Source: Tenodera sinensis
Taxonomy: Eukaryota; Arthropoda; Insecta; Mantodea; Mantidae
Length of the DNA stretch: 64,000 bases
Reading direction: 5' to 3'
Assembly: GCA_030765045.1 (NCBI GenBank)
Contig: CM060964.1
Coordinates: forward strand, 319,367,513 to 319,431,512
The translations under genes and the position numbers were made by a program. This document shows positions 36,535 to 49,318 of this stretch, piece after piece (within the stretch, counting starts at the first letter, position 1; the number at the start of each line of letters is the position of its first letter). Under the pieces are notes generated by a model, which saw only the letters and a list, made by a program, of their open reading frames with translations, made no database searches and was not told the origin of the DNA.

Positions 36535-36664
36535 CTTTTTCTAAAAATACCTTTTTTTGGTTTCAAGGTCCCCAAAAAATATGTTTATGTTAAAATCTCG
36601 ACATCGAAATTTTAGGTTGAATACAATAGATACTTCCTCTACTTGCTATACGTAGTAGAGAAAT
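35685..36664 (+). mobile_element. Repeat family 1 copy with (CA)n(GA)n and internal duplication
   Basis: Outer end TCTGATGTGTTGCACTCACA at 35691, inner motif TTTCTCTACTCTTGTAC at 35715, and CGTAGTAGAGAAA at the end. The simple-repeat site (36473-36531) holds (CA)n directly followed by (GA)n. A 76 bp piece next to the inner motif is tandemly duplicated (35720-35795 and 35796-35871). Confidence 0.8.
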
Positions 36665-36924
36665 AGCGTACAAAGTTCAATATGCAAATATATTGTTACA
36701 CTAATACAGCGACCTTTCCTGCAACCAATATCAAAAATCCAAAGTGGATTGTATTGTCACCGCTTCTGGACATTCAGACAGGAAGATCACCAACAACAAT
36801 GAAATTGGGACTTCGCATGCTAATACGTTACGTAATATAATTACAATAATTATTATAACGTGTGTCACTTATATCCTAATCACTTTAACAAAGCTTGTAG
36901 GAGACCTTTTCAGATAGGCAGATA

Positions 36925-37017
36925 ACGTGTTATTTTTTTCTACCACCTACCCAAAAATCTTGACATCTAGATTTCGCTGGGAATAAATGTTTTGAGATCT
37001 CCTGAACAAAAAAAAAC

Positions 37018-37049
<32 letters not shown>

Positions 37050-38137
37050 TTTCGCAAAAGGTCCACGTATATTTGTGGGTGTGCCTATAAACTGATTAAC
37101 TCTAAAACGAAATCAATACCAAAATTAATTAGTATTTAAGTTGGATATCTTCCAAACATGCGACACGATTTTTTTTTTTTTTTTTAAATCTTTATAGCTT
37201 AAAAGTATCTTTACGTTGAAACATCTTCGATATACCTATTTGACGTTTAGTTTTGCTTGATTTACATAATAAAATGTATAACTAGAATTTTCTAAGAACC
37301 TTTGAAGTATTATTCTTTCGGAAGCAACGTTGCATAATTTTGTATAACTGGTAAACCGTGACAGATAAACGAAAGCTTAAAAATAAAATAAACCCCGAGG
37401 CACAACAGCCCTTTGCGAGCCAAGGCCTACCGCCCGGCCGCTGCGACCCCCACAGACTTCATGAGTGGGGTGCAGTACTGAAGTTGGGACGTGATCAGCT
37501 CTCCGATCCCTCCCACCCGGTTATACGGTCTTCTCGACCAGGGGCCGCTACTTTTCAATCAAGTAGCTCCTCAAATGACCCCTCTGGACCTAACGAGGCG
37601 GAGTGCACCCCGTACCAGGTCTCCCAGCGGGAGATAACCCCACACCGCTATACCGGGAATCGAACCCGGGTCTGCTGCTTGATAGCCAGCAGCGCTAGCA
37701 CAGCACTAAGGAGACGATCTAAGCAAAAGCTTATTGCAAAAATATGTAAATTTCTTTAAAACCCGCAGTACATTTCAAATAGGTTTTTTGTGGCCTCAGG
37801 CGTTTTCGAAATATCCGTTATTATTGGATTGAATTTTTCATTACTTACGTATTAAGTGCCGTGGCTATTAATTTATTTCCTGCGATGTCATGAAAGGGCA
37901 TGGAATTTTAAAGCAAGCATATATCTTGCAACATCAGACTTGGATTCGGTTTCCTCTACCCCCTTGTATCTACAATGAAGCTAATAATGACATTATTTTT
38001 GCAAAAATGGATCTAGATTAACATGAAGTAGAAAAATAAGCTTTTGTACGAGTATTTTGTAGAAGGTATACATATAGAGATTAAGGATATTGAGTAGACG
38101 AAGTCATGTGAATGTAACTTATCAAGTATTTTAGTGT
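36925..38137 (-). mobile_element. Repeat family 1 copy split by a SINE-C
   Basis: Reverse orientation: CTACCCAAAAATCTTGACAT at the start, ATAACTGGTAAACCGTGACA before the SINE, then after it AAAATATGTAAATTTCTTTA continues the element. GTAGACGAAGTCATGTGAAT is at the end. Diverged about as much as other old copies. The SINE insertion is younger than this element. Confidence 0.7.
37372..37733 (-). mobile_element. SINE-C inserted in a family-1 repeat, 8 bp TSD
   Basis: SINE-C in reverse orientation (complement of B box GGGAATCGAACCCGGGTCTG near 37656). It is flanked by AAAGCTTA at 37372-37379 and 37726-37733. A plus-strand frame over it (133 codons) is an artefact of the SINE. Confidence 0.85.
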
Positions 38138-38600
38138 TGTCGCTATTAAGATGTTTCTGGCGATGACACGGAAGTAGTATGGAATTTCAAGGCCAATAGA
38201 TACGACGCATATAGCGACCAGTCCTTAAAGAGTTGACTACTGCTATTCCATTGTACCTATTACATGAAATGTGTCGTAAAATTACCTTGGTGTTGTTTAT
38301 CTCAATTGAAGCAGATAGAAAAGTAAGCTTTTACAAGAATAATTAGTAGAAGCTACATAAAACTAAACGATACTGTGTAGATAAAGTCGTGTGAACGTAA
38401 CATATGTATACCTTTATTTCGTCGCTTTAGGCCATAGCGCAATGGTTACCTGTTCAAATAGAATCTGTGAGGAAACTACGCCTCGCATATTGATGTCCAT
38501 TTTAAGGAGGTGGTTGTTTTTCCAACTTCCTCTGCACGTACAAGGTTGAAGATATTAATATGGTACATATATCATTATGTAATTGAACTCGTTTCTGGCA
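37826..38600 (-). repeat. Tandem degenerate copies of the family-1 outer end
   Basis: Blocks resembling the outer quarter of family 1 follow each other. GGGCATGGAATTTTAAAG at about 37898 recurs as AGTAGTATGGAATTTCAAGG at about 38174. GAAGTAGAAAAATAAGCTTT recurs as GAAGCAGATAGAAAAGTAAG. GTCATGTGAATGTAACTTAT recurs as GTCGTGTGAACGTAACATAT. A third, weaker unit runs from about 38404 to 38600. The period is about 270-290 bp. Confidence 0.5.
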
Positions 38601-39182
<582 letters not shown>

Positions 39183-39304
39183 TTTTGTTGTTGTTGTTTG
39201 CTTTTGTTGTTTCATGAAATTGTGATGATTGCTCAGTTATAATTTGTAACATGTCCTTTGTGCAGAAGTGGTACTGCTATTGATAACACCATTGATTACT
39301 TATT

Positions 39305-40115
39305 ACTTTCTCTACTACGTATAGTAAGTAGAGGAAGTATTGTATTCGACCCAAAAATTCAATACCGAGAATTCACCGGAAATATATATTTTAAATCCAT
39401 AAAAGCGTTTGTAGAAAAAGATCCTGTGTCTGTGGATAGGTTAACTCAAAAATGAGCATTCGGCTGAAAACGAAAGTTTGTATTTAAGTTTAATATCCTT
39501 CAAGAATGCAACAGGAAGATTTGAAGAAAATTCCTCCACTTATACCATTCTTTATATGGAAAATTTTTGGAAAATTTTGATTTTCTCAAAAGCGGCTTTA
39601 ACAAATTTGATTAAAATGCCATATGTTTAAGACATGCTTGTGGCAAATGAAATGTATGTTTTGACTTTTCTGTCTATACTCTTGATGACTTTTGCATAAC
39701 TGGTAAACCGCAAGAGATAGATCAGATCTTACTGTACAAAAATATAGATCTCGTTAAAACACACACTTTATGTCCAAATGCATTTTTTGTGGAGTGAACC
39801 ATTTCGGAGATATTTCCTGTTATTTGTGTGAATTTTCCTATACTTACATTTTTCTCAAAATAGAAGGTCGTTATTCACTTTTTTATCTCTTGACTGCGCA
39901 AAGAGAACGGAATTTCAAAGCCTTCATATAGCGATCAGCATTAAAAGATTTGACTATCGCTCAAAGCTTACTGTATTCCCATATTCCCCTTGCACCTACA
40001 AGAATATTAGCAATAAGATAATTTCAGCAAGTTTATCTTGACTAGGATGAAGTAGATAGAGGAACAAGAGTTTGTAGCGATAGTGAAAGTCATGTGAGTG
40101 CAACACATCATATTT
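39305..40115 (-). mobile_element. Repeat family 1 copy lacking a microsatellite
   Basis: ACTTTCTCTACTACGTATAG at 39305, then the collinear body, ending GAAAGTCATGTGAGTGCAAC and ACATCATATT at about 40115. At the simple-repeat site only CTGTGTCTGTGG is present, so this copy shows what the site looks like without an expanded tract. Confidence 0.8.
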
Positions 40116-40632
40116 GCTTTTTTTTCGCTCTTTTTTTTACTTATAGTTTTATATCGTATATTATTCGGTACACTTTGCTATAATTTCTCATGGCGATGAT
40201 CTGTGATGTTTAACATTGTGGTACCCAATGAGGTTGCATGTCCATTTGCCTGTTTCTCTCCCTCGTATCCTGAGTAACCAAATGCCACCCGCTGAGCATC
40301 CTGTGTTTGTATAATCACTGCAGTGAATTGTGAGCATAGGAGTTACACTAACTTTGCATGAACTTTGATCAGACGCAATTAATGGTTCACTTAAATAGCA
40401 GGTGAGCGCATAAAGGAATTACATAGCTACATGAATCTGTAGTTACGTAAATGAAAGCCAGTAATATGCTTTGTTGGTTTAGATTCAAAGTATGCACACT
40501 AAAAGAACATATTCTATCTAAGGGGAGGTTTAAGAAAATGGTAAAATTTCGGGCCATAAATGGTTATCATAAATAATCCTAGAAAAGGTTACGAATGTCT
40601 AATGACACACGTAACTTTGAATAAGATATTTT
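40116..40632. other. Unassigned DNA
   Basis: Nothing recognised. Confidence 0.4.
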
Positions 40633-40705
40633 TTGATAGTGTTTAATGGCCGCTTTTACTTCATATTGCACAACAGGCGGTGACATTGATGATGCACGAA
40701 ACGAA
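40633..40705 (-). mobile_element. SINE-A 3' end fragment
   Basis: TAGTGTTTAATGGCCGCTTT then CAGGCGGTGACATTGATGAT matches the SINE-A 3' end; the tRNA head and middle are absent. Diverged, and truncated on the 5' side as expected of incomplete reverse transcription. Confidence 0.6.
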
Positions 40706-40916
40706 ATCATAAATGACAATTTGGGAAGGAAACGTTTCAGGCCTAAGTACCTCCCAGGCTATATTTAGGTTTATATTTAGGTTTATAGGTGCCCTTATAA
40801 ATCGGATCAAGGCAAAAGCTAGAGATAAATTTCAATATAAAATAAAAATGCTAGTAAAAAGCAAATATACATAAATATACCAAAGCGGCAAAAACCAGAA
40901 TTGTTTTATTACACAT

Positions 40917-41706
40917 GTACTTGTAGATGCAATATGAATATGGAAATGCAGTAGGCTAAACGATAGTCAAATCTTTTAAAAGCTAGTCGCTATGTGAAGG
41001 TTTTGATATTCGATTCTTTTTGCATGCCCAAGAGATATAGAAACGAACAATGACTTCCTATTTGAGAAAACTATAAGTGTTTGAAAATTCAAACCAGTAA
41101 CAAGGACTATCTCGGAAATGGTTAGCTCTACGAAAAAGAAAGGACAAAAAAAGAAAAGGGAAAAAAAAAAAAAAAAAAAAAAAAAAAAGGAAAAAGTGAC
41201 ATAAATGTGTAGTTTAACAAGATCTAAATTTCTTGGGTATTAAAATTTTGTCTCTCTTACGGTTTACCAGTTATGCAAAAGTCCTCCAGAATGAAAGGGA
41301 CTTCAGGGACTATTTCCAGAAAATTCAAGATATACGTTTCATTTTTCACGCGAATATCTTAAACATATGGCATTTTACTCAAAACCGTAACAACTATTTT
41401 TGAGAAAATCAGTTTTCGAAAATTTTTTTTGCAAAAGTTAGATTGAAATACAAATATTTTATTGAAAATCTTCGTGTCGCATTCTCGGGAGATGCTGAAC
41501 TTATATGTCAAGTTTGATACTTAACCGACTTTTCAGTTTAATGCTGTTTACAGACACAGACTCAATATACGTACCTTTTTTTAAAGTGCTATTTTCATAT
41601 TCAGGGAGCCTGAAAACGTGCATTTCCAGTGAAATCTCGGTATCGCATCTTTAGGTGGAATGCAATACCTTCTCTGCCTACTATGTACGTGGCAGTGAAA
41701 GTAAAA
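40917..41706 (+). mobile_element. Repeat family 1, 5'-truncated copy
   Basis: Enters the family at TGTAGATGCAATATGAATAT and is collinear to the end (AATGCAATACC...GTGAAAGTAAAATC). It has an extra poly(A) tract at 41168-41187. The simple-repeat site is only ACAGACACAGACTCA. Confidence 0.75.
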
Positions 41707-42112
41707 TCTAACAAGAGAAGGTCACGATGTGTTGTCGCCCAAATTGTATTCATACACAGCACAGTTAATCTTAGCTGCTATGGACTAAGGATAGCTCAGG
41801 AGATATCAGTCGTCAAAGTTGTGATTAGAATCCAGTTAGTATGAATGATTTATTAAACAAATGGACTATTTGAAATAAATAGTAATATGACATGAAACAC
41901 TCTGTAACAGAGTTTAGTTACTTGACTACATTATCGAAGGTAAAAACCATGCAAGTAAGAATAACAGGTTGGCCAATGCATAGACATTTCTCGCAGTGTG
42001 CACTTTTGATGAAAGAAGGTTGGTCAAAGTTCTCATAGAAACACTCTTCTTCAAGCAGTACTCCAAGGGTCTTTGAAATACATCAGGAAAGTCTTTGGTG
42101 TAGCCGCATTGA
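41707..42112. other. Unassigned DNA
   Basis: Nothing recognised; a minus-strand frame at 41926-42110 matches no family I know. Confidence 0.4.
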
Positions 42113-42822
42113 AAAAAAAATCTGATGTGTTGCACTCACATGACTGTCTCTACTCTTGTACTAACCATTCTTACAAACTCTTATTCCTATATCTTCTTCG
42201 TGTTAGTTGAGATAAACATTTGCAGAAATTATCTTATTGCTTGTTTTCTTGCACGTGCAACGGGAATATGGGAATACAGTAGGCTTTGAGCGATAGTCAA
42301 ATCTTTTAAAACTTTCAAATTATGTTCTCTTTGCATGGTTAACACATATAAAAAATTAATAGCGATGTTCCACTTGACAGTAGTATAAGTTGTCCAAAAC
42401 TTACAGAAATAATCAGGAATATCTCCGAAATGGTTCACTCTAAAAAACAATTTATTTAGACATAAATTGTGTTTTAGCAAGATCTACATTTTTTGTATAG
42501 TAAGATTTGGTCTGTCTCTTACAGTTTGCCAGTTATGCAAAAATCATCCAGAGTAAATAGGACTTCATGTGCTATAGCCAGAAAATCCAAGATATACATC
42601 TCATTTTTTATAACAATATCTCAAACATAGCATTTGAATCAAAATCGTTAGTCATTTTCAAGAAAATCAACATTTTTGAAAAGTTTTCCATGTAAAGGGT
42701 AGCTTAAGGTGGAGGAATTTTCTTCAAAATCTTTGTGTCGCATCCTTGAAAGACATTAAACTTAAATACCAACTTTGGTTTTTAACCCACTTTTTGTTTT
42801 TGAGTTATGCTGTCCACAGACT

Positions 42823-42908
<86 letters not shown>

Positions 42909-43042
42909 CCTTTTTCTAAAAATGCTTTTTTTATTTTTGATTCAGGGGGCCTGAAAACATGTATTTCTGGTGAAATCTCGGCATCGAATTTTTGGGTGGA
43001 ATACAATACTTCTACTTTACTATACGTAGTAGAGAAAGTAAA
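42113..43042 (+). mobile_element. Repeat family 1, near-complete copy with (CA)n
   Basis: ATCTGATGTGTTGCACTCAC at 42120, inner motif TGTCTCTACTCTTGTAC, and GTAGTAGAGAAAGTAAAA at the end. The (CA)n tract is at 42824-42905. Good reference copy for the family together with 1836-2769. It ends immediately before the pogo-like transposase remnant. Confidence 0.85.
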
Positions 43043-43044
43043 AA

Positions 43045-43470
43045 TACATTAAGTCGGAAAATGTTGCTGCCGAGAACTATGTAGAATTACACTAACGATT
43101 GAAGACGTAAGAAGGGGTCTCTATGCCATATGTTAATGTCATTGTCAGAAGATACCAAAATTGCATCTGTGATAAATTTCACAAAATTGTTGTATGGACG
43201 GAAAAAGAAAACGTCGCCAAGTTGCACAATGTCTGAGTACTTTGCTGGAATTAGCTTCTTGATGGATTATTGCCTTCAGGAACTGTAGACTTGTATAGTT
43301 CGTTATCTCTATTGGCTGTCCAGGAGTCAACCAAAAGAAGGGCTTTGGTTTTTTCTTGTATATCTGGCCACATCACTTGCAGCTCGATACGTAAATGGAG
43401 GGCGTTAGTAGAGAGGGGAAACCCACAACCGCCCCATCTATTCCTCCTCCTCCTGTCAATACAGTTCACT
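43045..43470 (-). pseudogene. Pogo/Tigger-like DDE_1 transposase fragment
   Basis: The minus strand gives MWPDIQEKTKALLLVDSWTA, NRDNELYKSTVPEG. After a small deletion and frameshift it continues KLIPAKYSDIVQLGDVFFFR, PYNNFVKFITDAIL, then NIWHRDPFLRLQSLV. The first part carries the catalytic-Asp motif LLLVD-(S/N)-W/F of DDE_1 (CENP-B/jerky/pogo-type) endonucleases. The second carries the IP-x2-(T/Y)-(S/T)-x-x-Q-(P/L)-x-D-V-x-F-F-R block with the third Asp. The N-terminal DNA-binding domain is absent and the frame is broken, so it is inactive. It is bounded on the left by a family-1 copy. Confidence 0.7.
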
Positions 43471-43937
43471 TCACAAAGAGGTTTTCTTTCTACTCAGTAA
43501 CAAAACAAAAATGATTTTGCTCTATTTTTCGAGACAACTACCGTGACCTTCCCTTGTTAGATACCGTCAAAAACGTATACATTTAGAACGCGTGTTATGC
43601 ATCCTATCCATGGAACCGTGACCAAATTGTAGATGAAGATAGATTCTATTTATTTGTTTTTCAAAGTACAGATGCACAAAAACGGTTCATATAGGACAAC
43701 ACTGTGAGTATCAAACCGAGAGATTCAGGCGCAAGGTCAACAACATTAGACGTACTAATTTCCAGGTTATTTTAAATTTGAATAAACCTGTTTAACAAGC
43801 AAAAAAAGCACAAGAACAGGTCCTCGTAAGCTGTGAGGTCAGTACAAGAACAGCTGGTTGTAATATCACGTGTATTAAATCAGAGAGTAAAACGTGATTT
43901 CATATTAGAACATATTATAGACCGCAACATTGGTTTC

Positions 43938-44510
43938 TACTTTCTCTACAAAGTACGTAATAGAGAGCCAAAAATTCGATACCGATATTTTACCGGAAAT
44001 GCAAGTTTCGAGGCTACTTCATCATTAATATAAAGACAAATAAAACAATTCACGAAAAACTTCCTTGTGAACGTCTGTGCTTGTGTGGGTGCGTGCGTGT
44101 GCGTGCGTGCGTGCGTGTGCGTGCGTGTGGGTGCGTGCGTATGTGTGTGCGTGTGTGGGTGTGTTTATGTTTGTAAACCGCCGAAGTCCAAAATGAAAAT
44201 CCCTCCATTGCAAACTACTCTTTACATGCAACATTTTTCGAGAATTCTTATGTTCTCCAAAATGACTCAAACTATTTTGATTAAAATACCACATGTTTAA
44301 GATATTTTCATGACAAATGAAACGTATAGCTTGAATTTTCTGGGGAGAAACTGAAGTCCTTTTCATTCTGGATGACTTGTGCACAACTCGTGAACCGTAA
44401 GCGATAGACAGAATCTTACTGCACAAAAAATGTAGATCTCACCTAAGCACACAATTTATGTCAATTATTTTGTTATGAAATTAATCTAAGATATTTCTTG
44501 TTATTCACTA
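43938..44510 (-). mobile_element. Repeat family 1 copy with (GTGC/GTGT)n
   Basis: CTACTTTCTCTACAAAGTAC at 43938, CGATATTTTACCGGAAATGC, then a GTGC/GTGT-type tract at 44080-44170 in the simple-repeat site. The collinear body follows to about 44510 (AAGATATTTCTTGTTATTC). The outer end is missing. Confidence 0.75.
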
Positions 44511-44522
44511 TTCTAATTCATG

Positions 44523-44605
44523 TGTCCGACAGACGATAAGAAATGGGACAGAGACTACCAACAAAATCAGCTGCACGTTGGAAATATTGACTTGTGTGGA
44601 TCCAT
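44523..44605 (-). mobile_element. Fragment of the DUF7869-like transposon N-terminus
   Basis: The minus strand contains ACACAAGTCAATATTTCCAA then CGTGCAGCTGA and GTCTGTCGGACACATG, matching 13783-13858 on the plus strand with few changes. Third dispersed copy of this piece in the window. Confidence 0.5.
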
Positions 44606-44619
44606 TTTAACAACCGATA

Positions 44620-46440
44620 TTATAGCTACCTAAACCGTACTGGGTTTCAACGTTCCAACATGTATTTTGGAATTTCGTCACGATATTTAGCTTTCAACGT
44701 AGTTTGAAGTCTCGCAATGAACTTTGCGTTATGATATGCAGTTTGGAATCTCATCATGAAGTTAACACTTTAGTTCAACAACTTATTATGAGGCCAAGGT
44801 TTTAGTTGAAATCTCAGGTTTGGGTTTCACTACGGGTTTACTCATTTGGTTATACTATGGTGTCGTACTACAGAATACTGTGCCAGGTCTCGTGGAGCCT
44901 TGGCTTTACTAGAATGTTACGGGTGTTATATGAAGATGGTCTAAGTGTGTTCGTCCATCTTGTTCATCACAGATTGAAGGCCGGTGAGCGGAATGAAGGA
45001 TCTAGTGCTGTCGATTGAAGAGTTCTCGTATCAGAGTATTAGGATGGGACTGGTATGTGGTTAGATATGTTGTAATGGCCGGATAAAGTCGGTGAACATC
45101 ACGATACCAAGGTCTTTGTACAGTTGTGCATTGATGTGATAAATCAGTGCGGATGGATGGATCCACATACAGAACATTGTATATCCCAGTAAGTTTTGCA
45201 AGATGCTGTAAACGGGCTATCCAGCAGATTTCACAGACATGTAATTTATGACCCAAGCAATGAGATGTACAGAAGAAGCTTGATTTTCAAAAAAAGGAAA
45301 CTTAGATGGGATATAGTGCCATTAATCGTTAGAGTGCTCTATTACAAGCTTGAAATGCGCATGAAGTTCGGGTTTCAATAAGTGTTTCGAAATCTTACCA
45401 CGAGTTCTAGGCTTCAAACACATGGTTTGAAATATCACCCCGAGGTCTGAGTTTCAAAGTAGTTGAAATCTCACTACGAGATGTGGGTTTCAGTAAATAG
45501 TTCAAAGCTCACCACGGACTCCAGACTTAAATACATAATTTGAAACCTCACCATCAGTTGTGGGTTTCAATAAGTAGTTGAAATCTCACAGTGTGCTATA
45601 GGTTTCAACACATAATTTGGAATGCCATAACATGCTTTGAGTGCTAGTGTTTTGAAATCTCACTAGAGCTTTAATTAGTCGCTGAAATCTCACCATGAAG
45701 TTTGGATTCCACAGTTCTAGATTTCACCGCGAGCTCTGAGTTTCAGTTTTTTTGTTTTTGTAGTGTTTAACGCCCACTTTTACTACTATGGCACCGCAGG
45801 TGGTGACACTGATGATACATGGAATGAAGATGGAGCACCGGTGGAATGAGATGGCGGGGAAAACCGGAGAACGCGGAGAAAACCCGCCCCAGCGCCGCTT
45901 CGTCCACCACGAATCCCATATGCGGTTGCCTGGGATCGAACCCGGGACACTTTGGTGGGAAGCGAATGGTCTAATCACTCGACGGCCGTTGAGTTTCTCA
46001 ACACTTTCAAATTTCGCCAGGAAATTTGAATTTCACTTAGTAGTTGAAGTATCACAAAAAAGTTTAGGTTTCACAGATTGAGATTTCACAGCTCTGGCTT
46101 CAGTTAGTAATTGGAATCTAAAAACGAAGTTTCGCTTCCATAATTTGAAATTTCACCACGAACTCTGGATTCAGTTGGTAGCTGAAATCTCAATAGTTTG
46201 AAATCACCACGAGCTCTGTGTTTCAAAATTTGAAATCTCTCCTGAAGCTCTAGGCATCAAGTTTGAAAGCTCATCAAGAGGCTCGGATTTTAGACAGTAA
46301 TTTTAGATCTCAGCACCAGCTCTGGTTTCAATACATAGTTTCAAAGTTTTCTACAACGTTTAGGTTTCAGTAAATCGTTTAAAATCTCAGCAATATTTCG
46401 GTTATTGGTTTGGAACTTCACTATGAGATCATCTTCTAGA
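44620..46440. repeat. Degenerate tandem array with a ~40 bp unit
   Basis: A unit like GTTTGAAATCTCACCACGAG followed by CTCTGGGTTTCAATAAGTA recurs dozens of times with heavy divergence, clearest at 45340-46425 and weaker at 44640-44830. The stretch between (about 44840-45335) is unrelated. A SINE-A has inserted in the array. No coding capacity is evident; it resembles an old minisatellite or satellite island. Confidence 0.7.
45745..45989 (-). mobile_element. SINE-A inserted in the degenerate array, 8 bp TSD
   Basis: Complete SINE-A in reverse orientation, complement of B box GGGATCGAACCCGGGACACT. It is flanked by TGAGTTTC at 45737-45744 and 45990-45997. The array's TTTCAG/GAGTTTC words supplied the target. 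Confidence 0.85.
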
Positions 46441-47267
46441 AGCAAATGAATAATTTCGGAGAAGCAGTTTGCTAAAGTTAAATTGCGGAATTACACAATC
46501 ACTCTGGATTATATTTCCTCTTTTACTATTTTAACCAATTAAACCTCGCTTTAACATTCAAGTTTTGAAGCTCGACTGAAATATCATAACGATATAATTT
46601 AACACATTCTACGAGATATTCGACACAGAGGAAAAATATTAATATAGATCGATGTGCGAATGCATAATTGAATAGGCAGCTCCGATTACCTTCTCAGCAA
46701 AACAATGAAATTTCTTCATTCAGAGTTTTAAAAATGTTAAAAAGATAATTACTGTTCATATACTATTTATGTTTTCAGAACTGTAAACCTTGCTCTAGAC
46801 CTCAGATAACGCTACATGTTATGTTGCAAGTAACTTCTCTTGTGTGGAAGAATAAACATGGGAAACGAAGATGAAGGTTCCTAAGCAAACATTAACGGAG
46901 GTCAGGTTCGTGACCTTGGCAATAATTCACAATGCTGTAATGTCGTATTATGTTGCAGAACAGACTGTCCATTTCTTGCGTCATTTGTTTTACACGTCCT
47001 GTGTATAAGAAGAAGGAAATAAAATTGGATCTACAATTTTATGAACATACTAGCAGCTTTACCCGTCGTTGCACGGTTAGTTTTTCATACTCAAATGACG
47101 AATTAACTTAATTTACCTCCCATGTTATGAAATTATTGTCCAATGATCTATTGGGTTTTTATGGGAACCCTCCGCTTTATCTCCTATAAGCATAATTTCG
47201 TACAGCAGCGCCTATTCCAAATAACGAATGAAAAATCTCCGATATTCGCACAAAAAGATAAGAAACA
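46441..47267. other. Unassigned DNA with a short conserved-looking motif
   Basis: Nothing recognised apart from ACTAGCAGCTTTACCCGTCG TTGCACGG at 47049-47076, which resembles the motif at 5440-5469. Confidence 0.4.
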
Positions 47268-48232
47268 TCTCTTGAACTAACTATTCTTACAAACTCTTAT
47301 TTCTCCATCTACTTTATGTTACTCGAGATAAACATTGGCAGAAATTATCTTATTGCTTATTTCCTTGTAGGTACAAGAGGAATAGAGTAGACTTTGAGCA
47401 ACAGTCAAATGTTTTAAGAGTGGTCGCCATATGAAAGGTTTGAAATTCCGCTCTCTTTGCACGACCTTTCATTTGAGAAAAGTAGAAGTATTGCAAAACT
47501 CACACAAATAACAAAGAATATCTCCGAAATGGTTCACTCCACAAAAAATTCATTGGGATATAGGTTGTGTGTTTTAACGAGATCTACATTTTTGTATAGT
47601 AAGATTTGGTCTATATCTTACCAGTTATGCAAAAGTCATCAAGAGTAAACGTCACTATATGGGTTATAGAAATAAAATTCAAAATATACATTTTGTTTGC
47701 CATAAAATATCTTAAACATATGGTATTTTAATCAAAATCGTCAGAGCATTTTTGAGAAAATCAACATTTCCGAAAAATTTTTCGTGCCAAGGGTAATACA
47801 GGCTGGAAGAATTTTCTTAAAAAATTGACTTTTCGTTTTTGAGTTATGCTGTTCACGGACAGGCAGACAGGCACACAGGCAGACAGGCAGGCAGACAGAC
47901 AGGCAGACAGACAGGCAGACAGACAGACAGACAGGCAGGCAGACAGGCAGACAGACAGGCAGACAGACAGACAGGCAGACAGACAGACAGACAGACAGGC
48001 AGACATACAGGCAGACAGACAGGCAGACAGACAGGCAGACAGACAGATAGACAGACAGACGGACAGACAGACGGACAGGCAGACAGACAGGCAGACAGAC
48101 AGGCAGACAGACAGGCAGACAGACAGGCAGACAGACAGGCAGACAGACAGGCAGACAGACAGGCAGACAGGCAGGCAGACAGGCAGGCAGACAGGCAGGC
48201 AGACAGACAGACGGACAGACGGACAGACGGAC

Positions 48233-48276
<44 letters not shown>

Positions 48277-48445
48277 GGACGGACAGACAGACACACATAC
48301 ATATACACGGATCTTTTTCTAAAGCTGCGTTATTTTGTATTCAGGGGGCCTCAGAACATATATTTCCGGTGAAATCTGGACATCGAATTTTTGAGTCGAA
48401 TGCAATACTTCCCCTACTTAATATACGTAGTTGAGAAAGTAAAAA
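47268..48445 (+). mobile_element. Repeat family 1 copy with a large CAGA/CAGG array
   Basis: Enters at ACTAACTATTCTTACAAACT and is collinear to GTAGTTGAGAAAGTAAAA at 48445. The simple-repeat site is expanded to about 430 bp (see separate entry), making this the longest single copy. The outer end is missing. Confidence 0.8.
47858..48297. repeat. (CAGA/CAGG)n tetranucleotide array
   Basis: About 110 tetranucleotide units alternating CAGA and CAGG in mixed 8 and 12 bp higher-order patterns (CAGACAGG most common), with CGGA variants near the right end. It sits exactly at the family-1 simple-repeat site, after TTTTTGAGTTATGCTGTTCA. The long LSVC and DRQ-type frames are artefacts. Confidence 0.95.
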
Positions 48446-48796
48446 GTATAACATTAACATTCAGAACTAAATAATATTGCACACTGCCAGGCCATCGAGT
48501 TAACCCCTTTGGAAAAGGAGCATATTCTGCCATCACCGAGAAAAATATTATTCTCAGTTAATACAAAATACCGGCTCTTTGGTTTCCATTCTTAGCAGGT
48601 TTCTCCCCTTGTGCAATGACTCAGAAAAAAAAATGTTTTGTCAATGAACTTGATTACAACATAAATACGAAGGAAAAAAAGAAAAACCTTTTTACACGCC
48701 AAGGTTATTTATGGACACTGATGATTTATTAGCGTCCATTCTATATTGGGCGTGAAATATATCTTAATTATGACTCAGTGACAACTTCCGGAGGAA

Positions 48797-49286
48797 GACT
48801 TAGCACCTCGACCGAAAGGCGATCTTTAGTGCCTAAGCTCCTGAAGAGCACCCCGGGAGGATGCATGAGTTGAATGGATCCTAAGGGCGGCCGGAACGTT
48901 GCCAAGACACAGCAGAGGGCAGGGCCTTTACATTTTCCTAGTTAGAAGCAGCCCGGCGGAAGCTGGCTCAGCCCGGTTCCTCGCCCACCCCTTCAGGTTT
49001 GTACTCCCAAGGGGAGCACGGGACTCGGAATCGGCTCTCCTCCCCCTTTAGCATCCCACGAGAGTCCACCTTCCGTTCCGGAGGGTGAGATTTCCAGAGC
49101 GCAGTTTGTTCCCCCTGCCGTGCTGCTGCCGCGACGCTCGCCGACACTTGCAACCCTGAAAGAAACCTAAAGGTATGAAGGGTGAAATGAAATTAGTAAT
49201 GTAAGGAAATGGAGGGTCAGAATATTCGGCGGATATGGAAATTCTTCCTGGTACTCGCTTGACGACCTGAGGAAACCTACGAAAAA

Positions 49287-49318
<32 letters not shown>

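Noticed and set aside
47741..48372. LSVC-rich and DRQ-rich frames of 130-185 codons on both strands
   Set aside because: They are readings of the CAGA/CAGG array inside a family-1 repeat.
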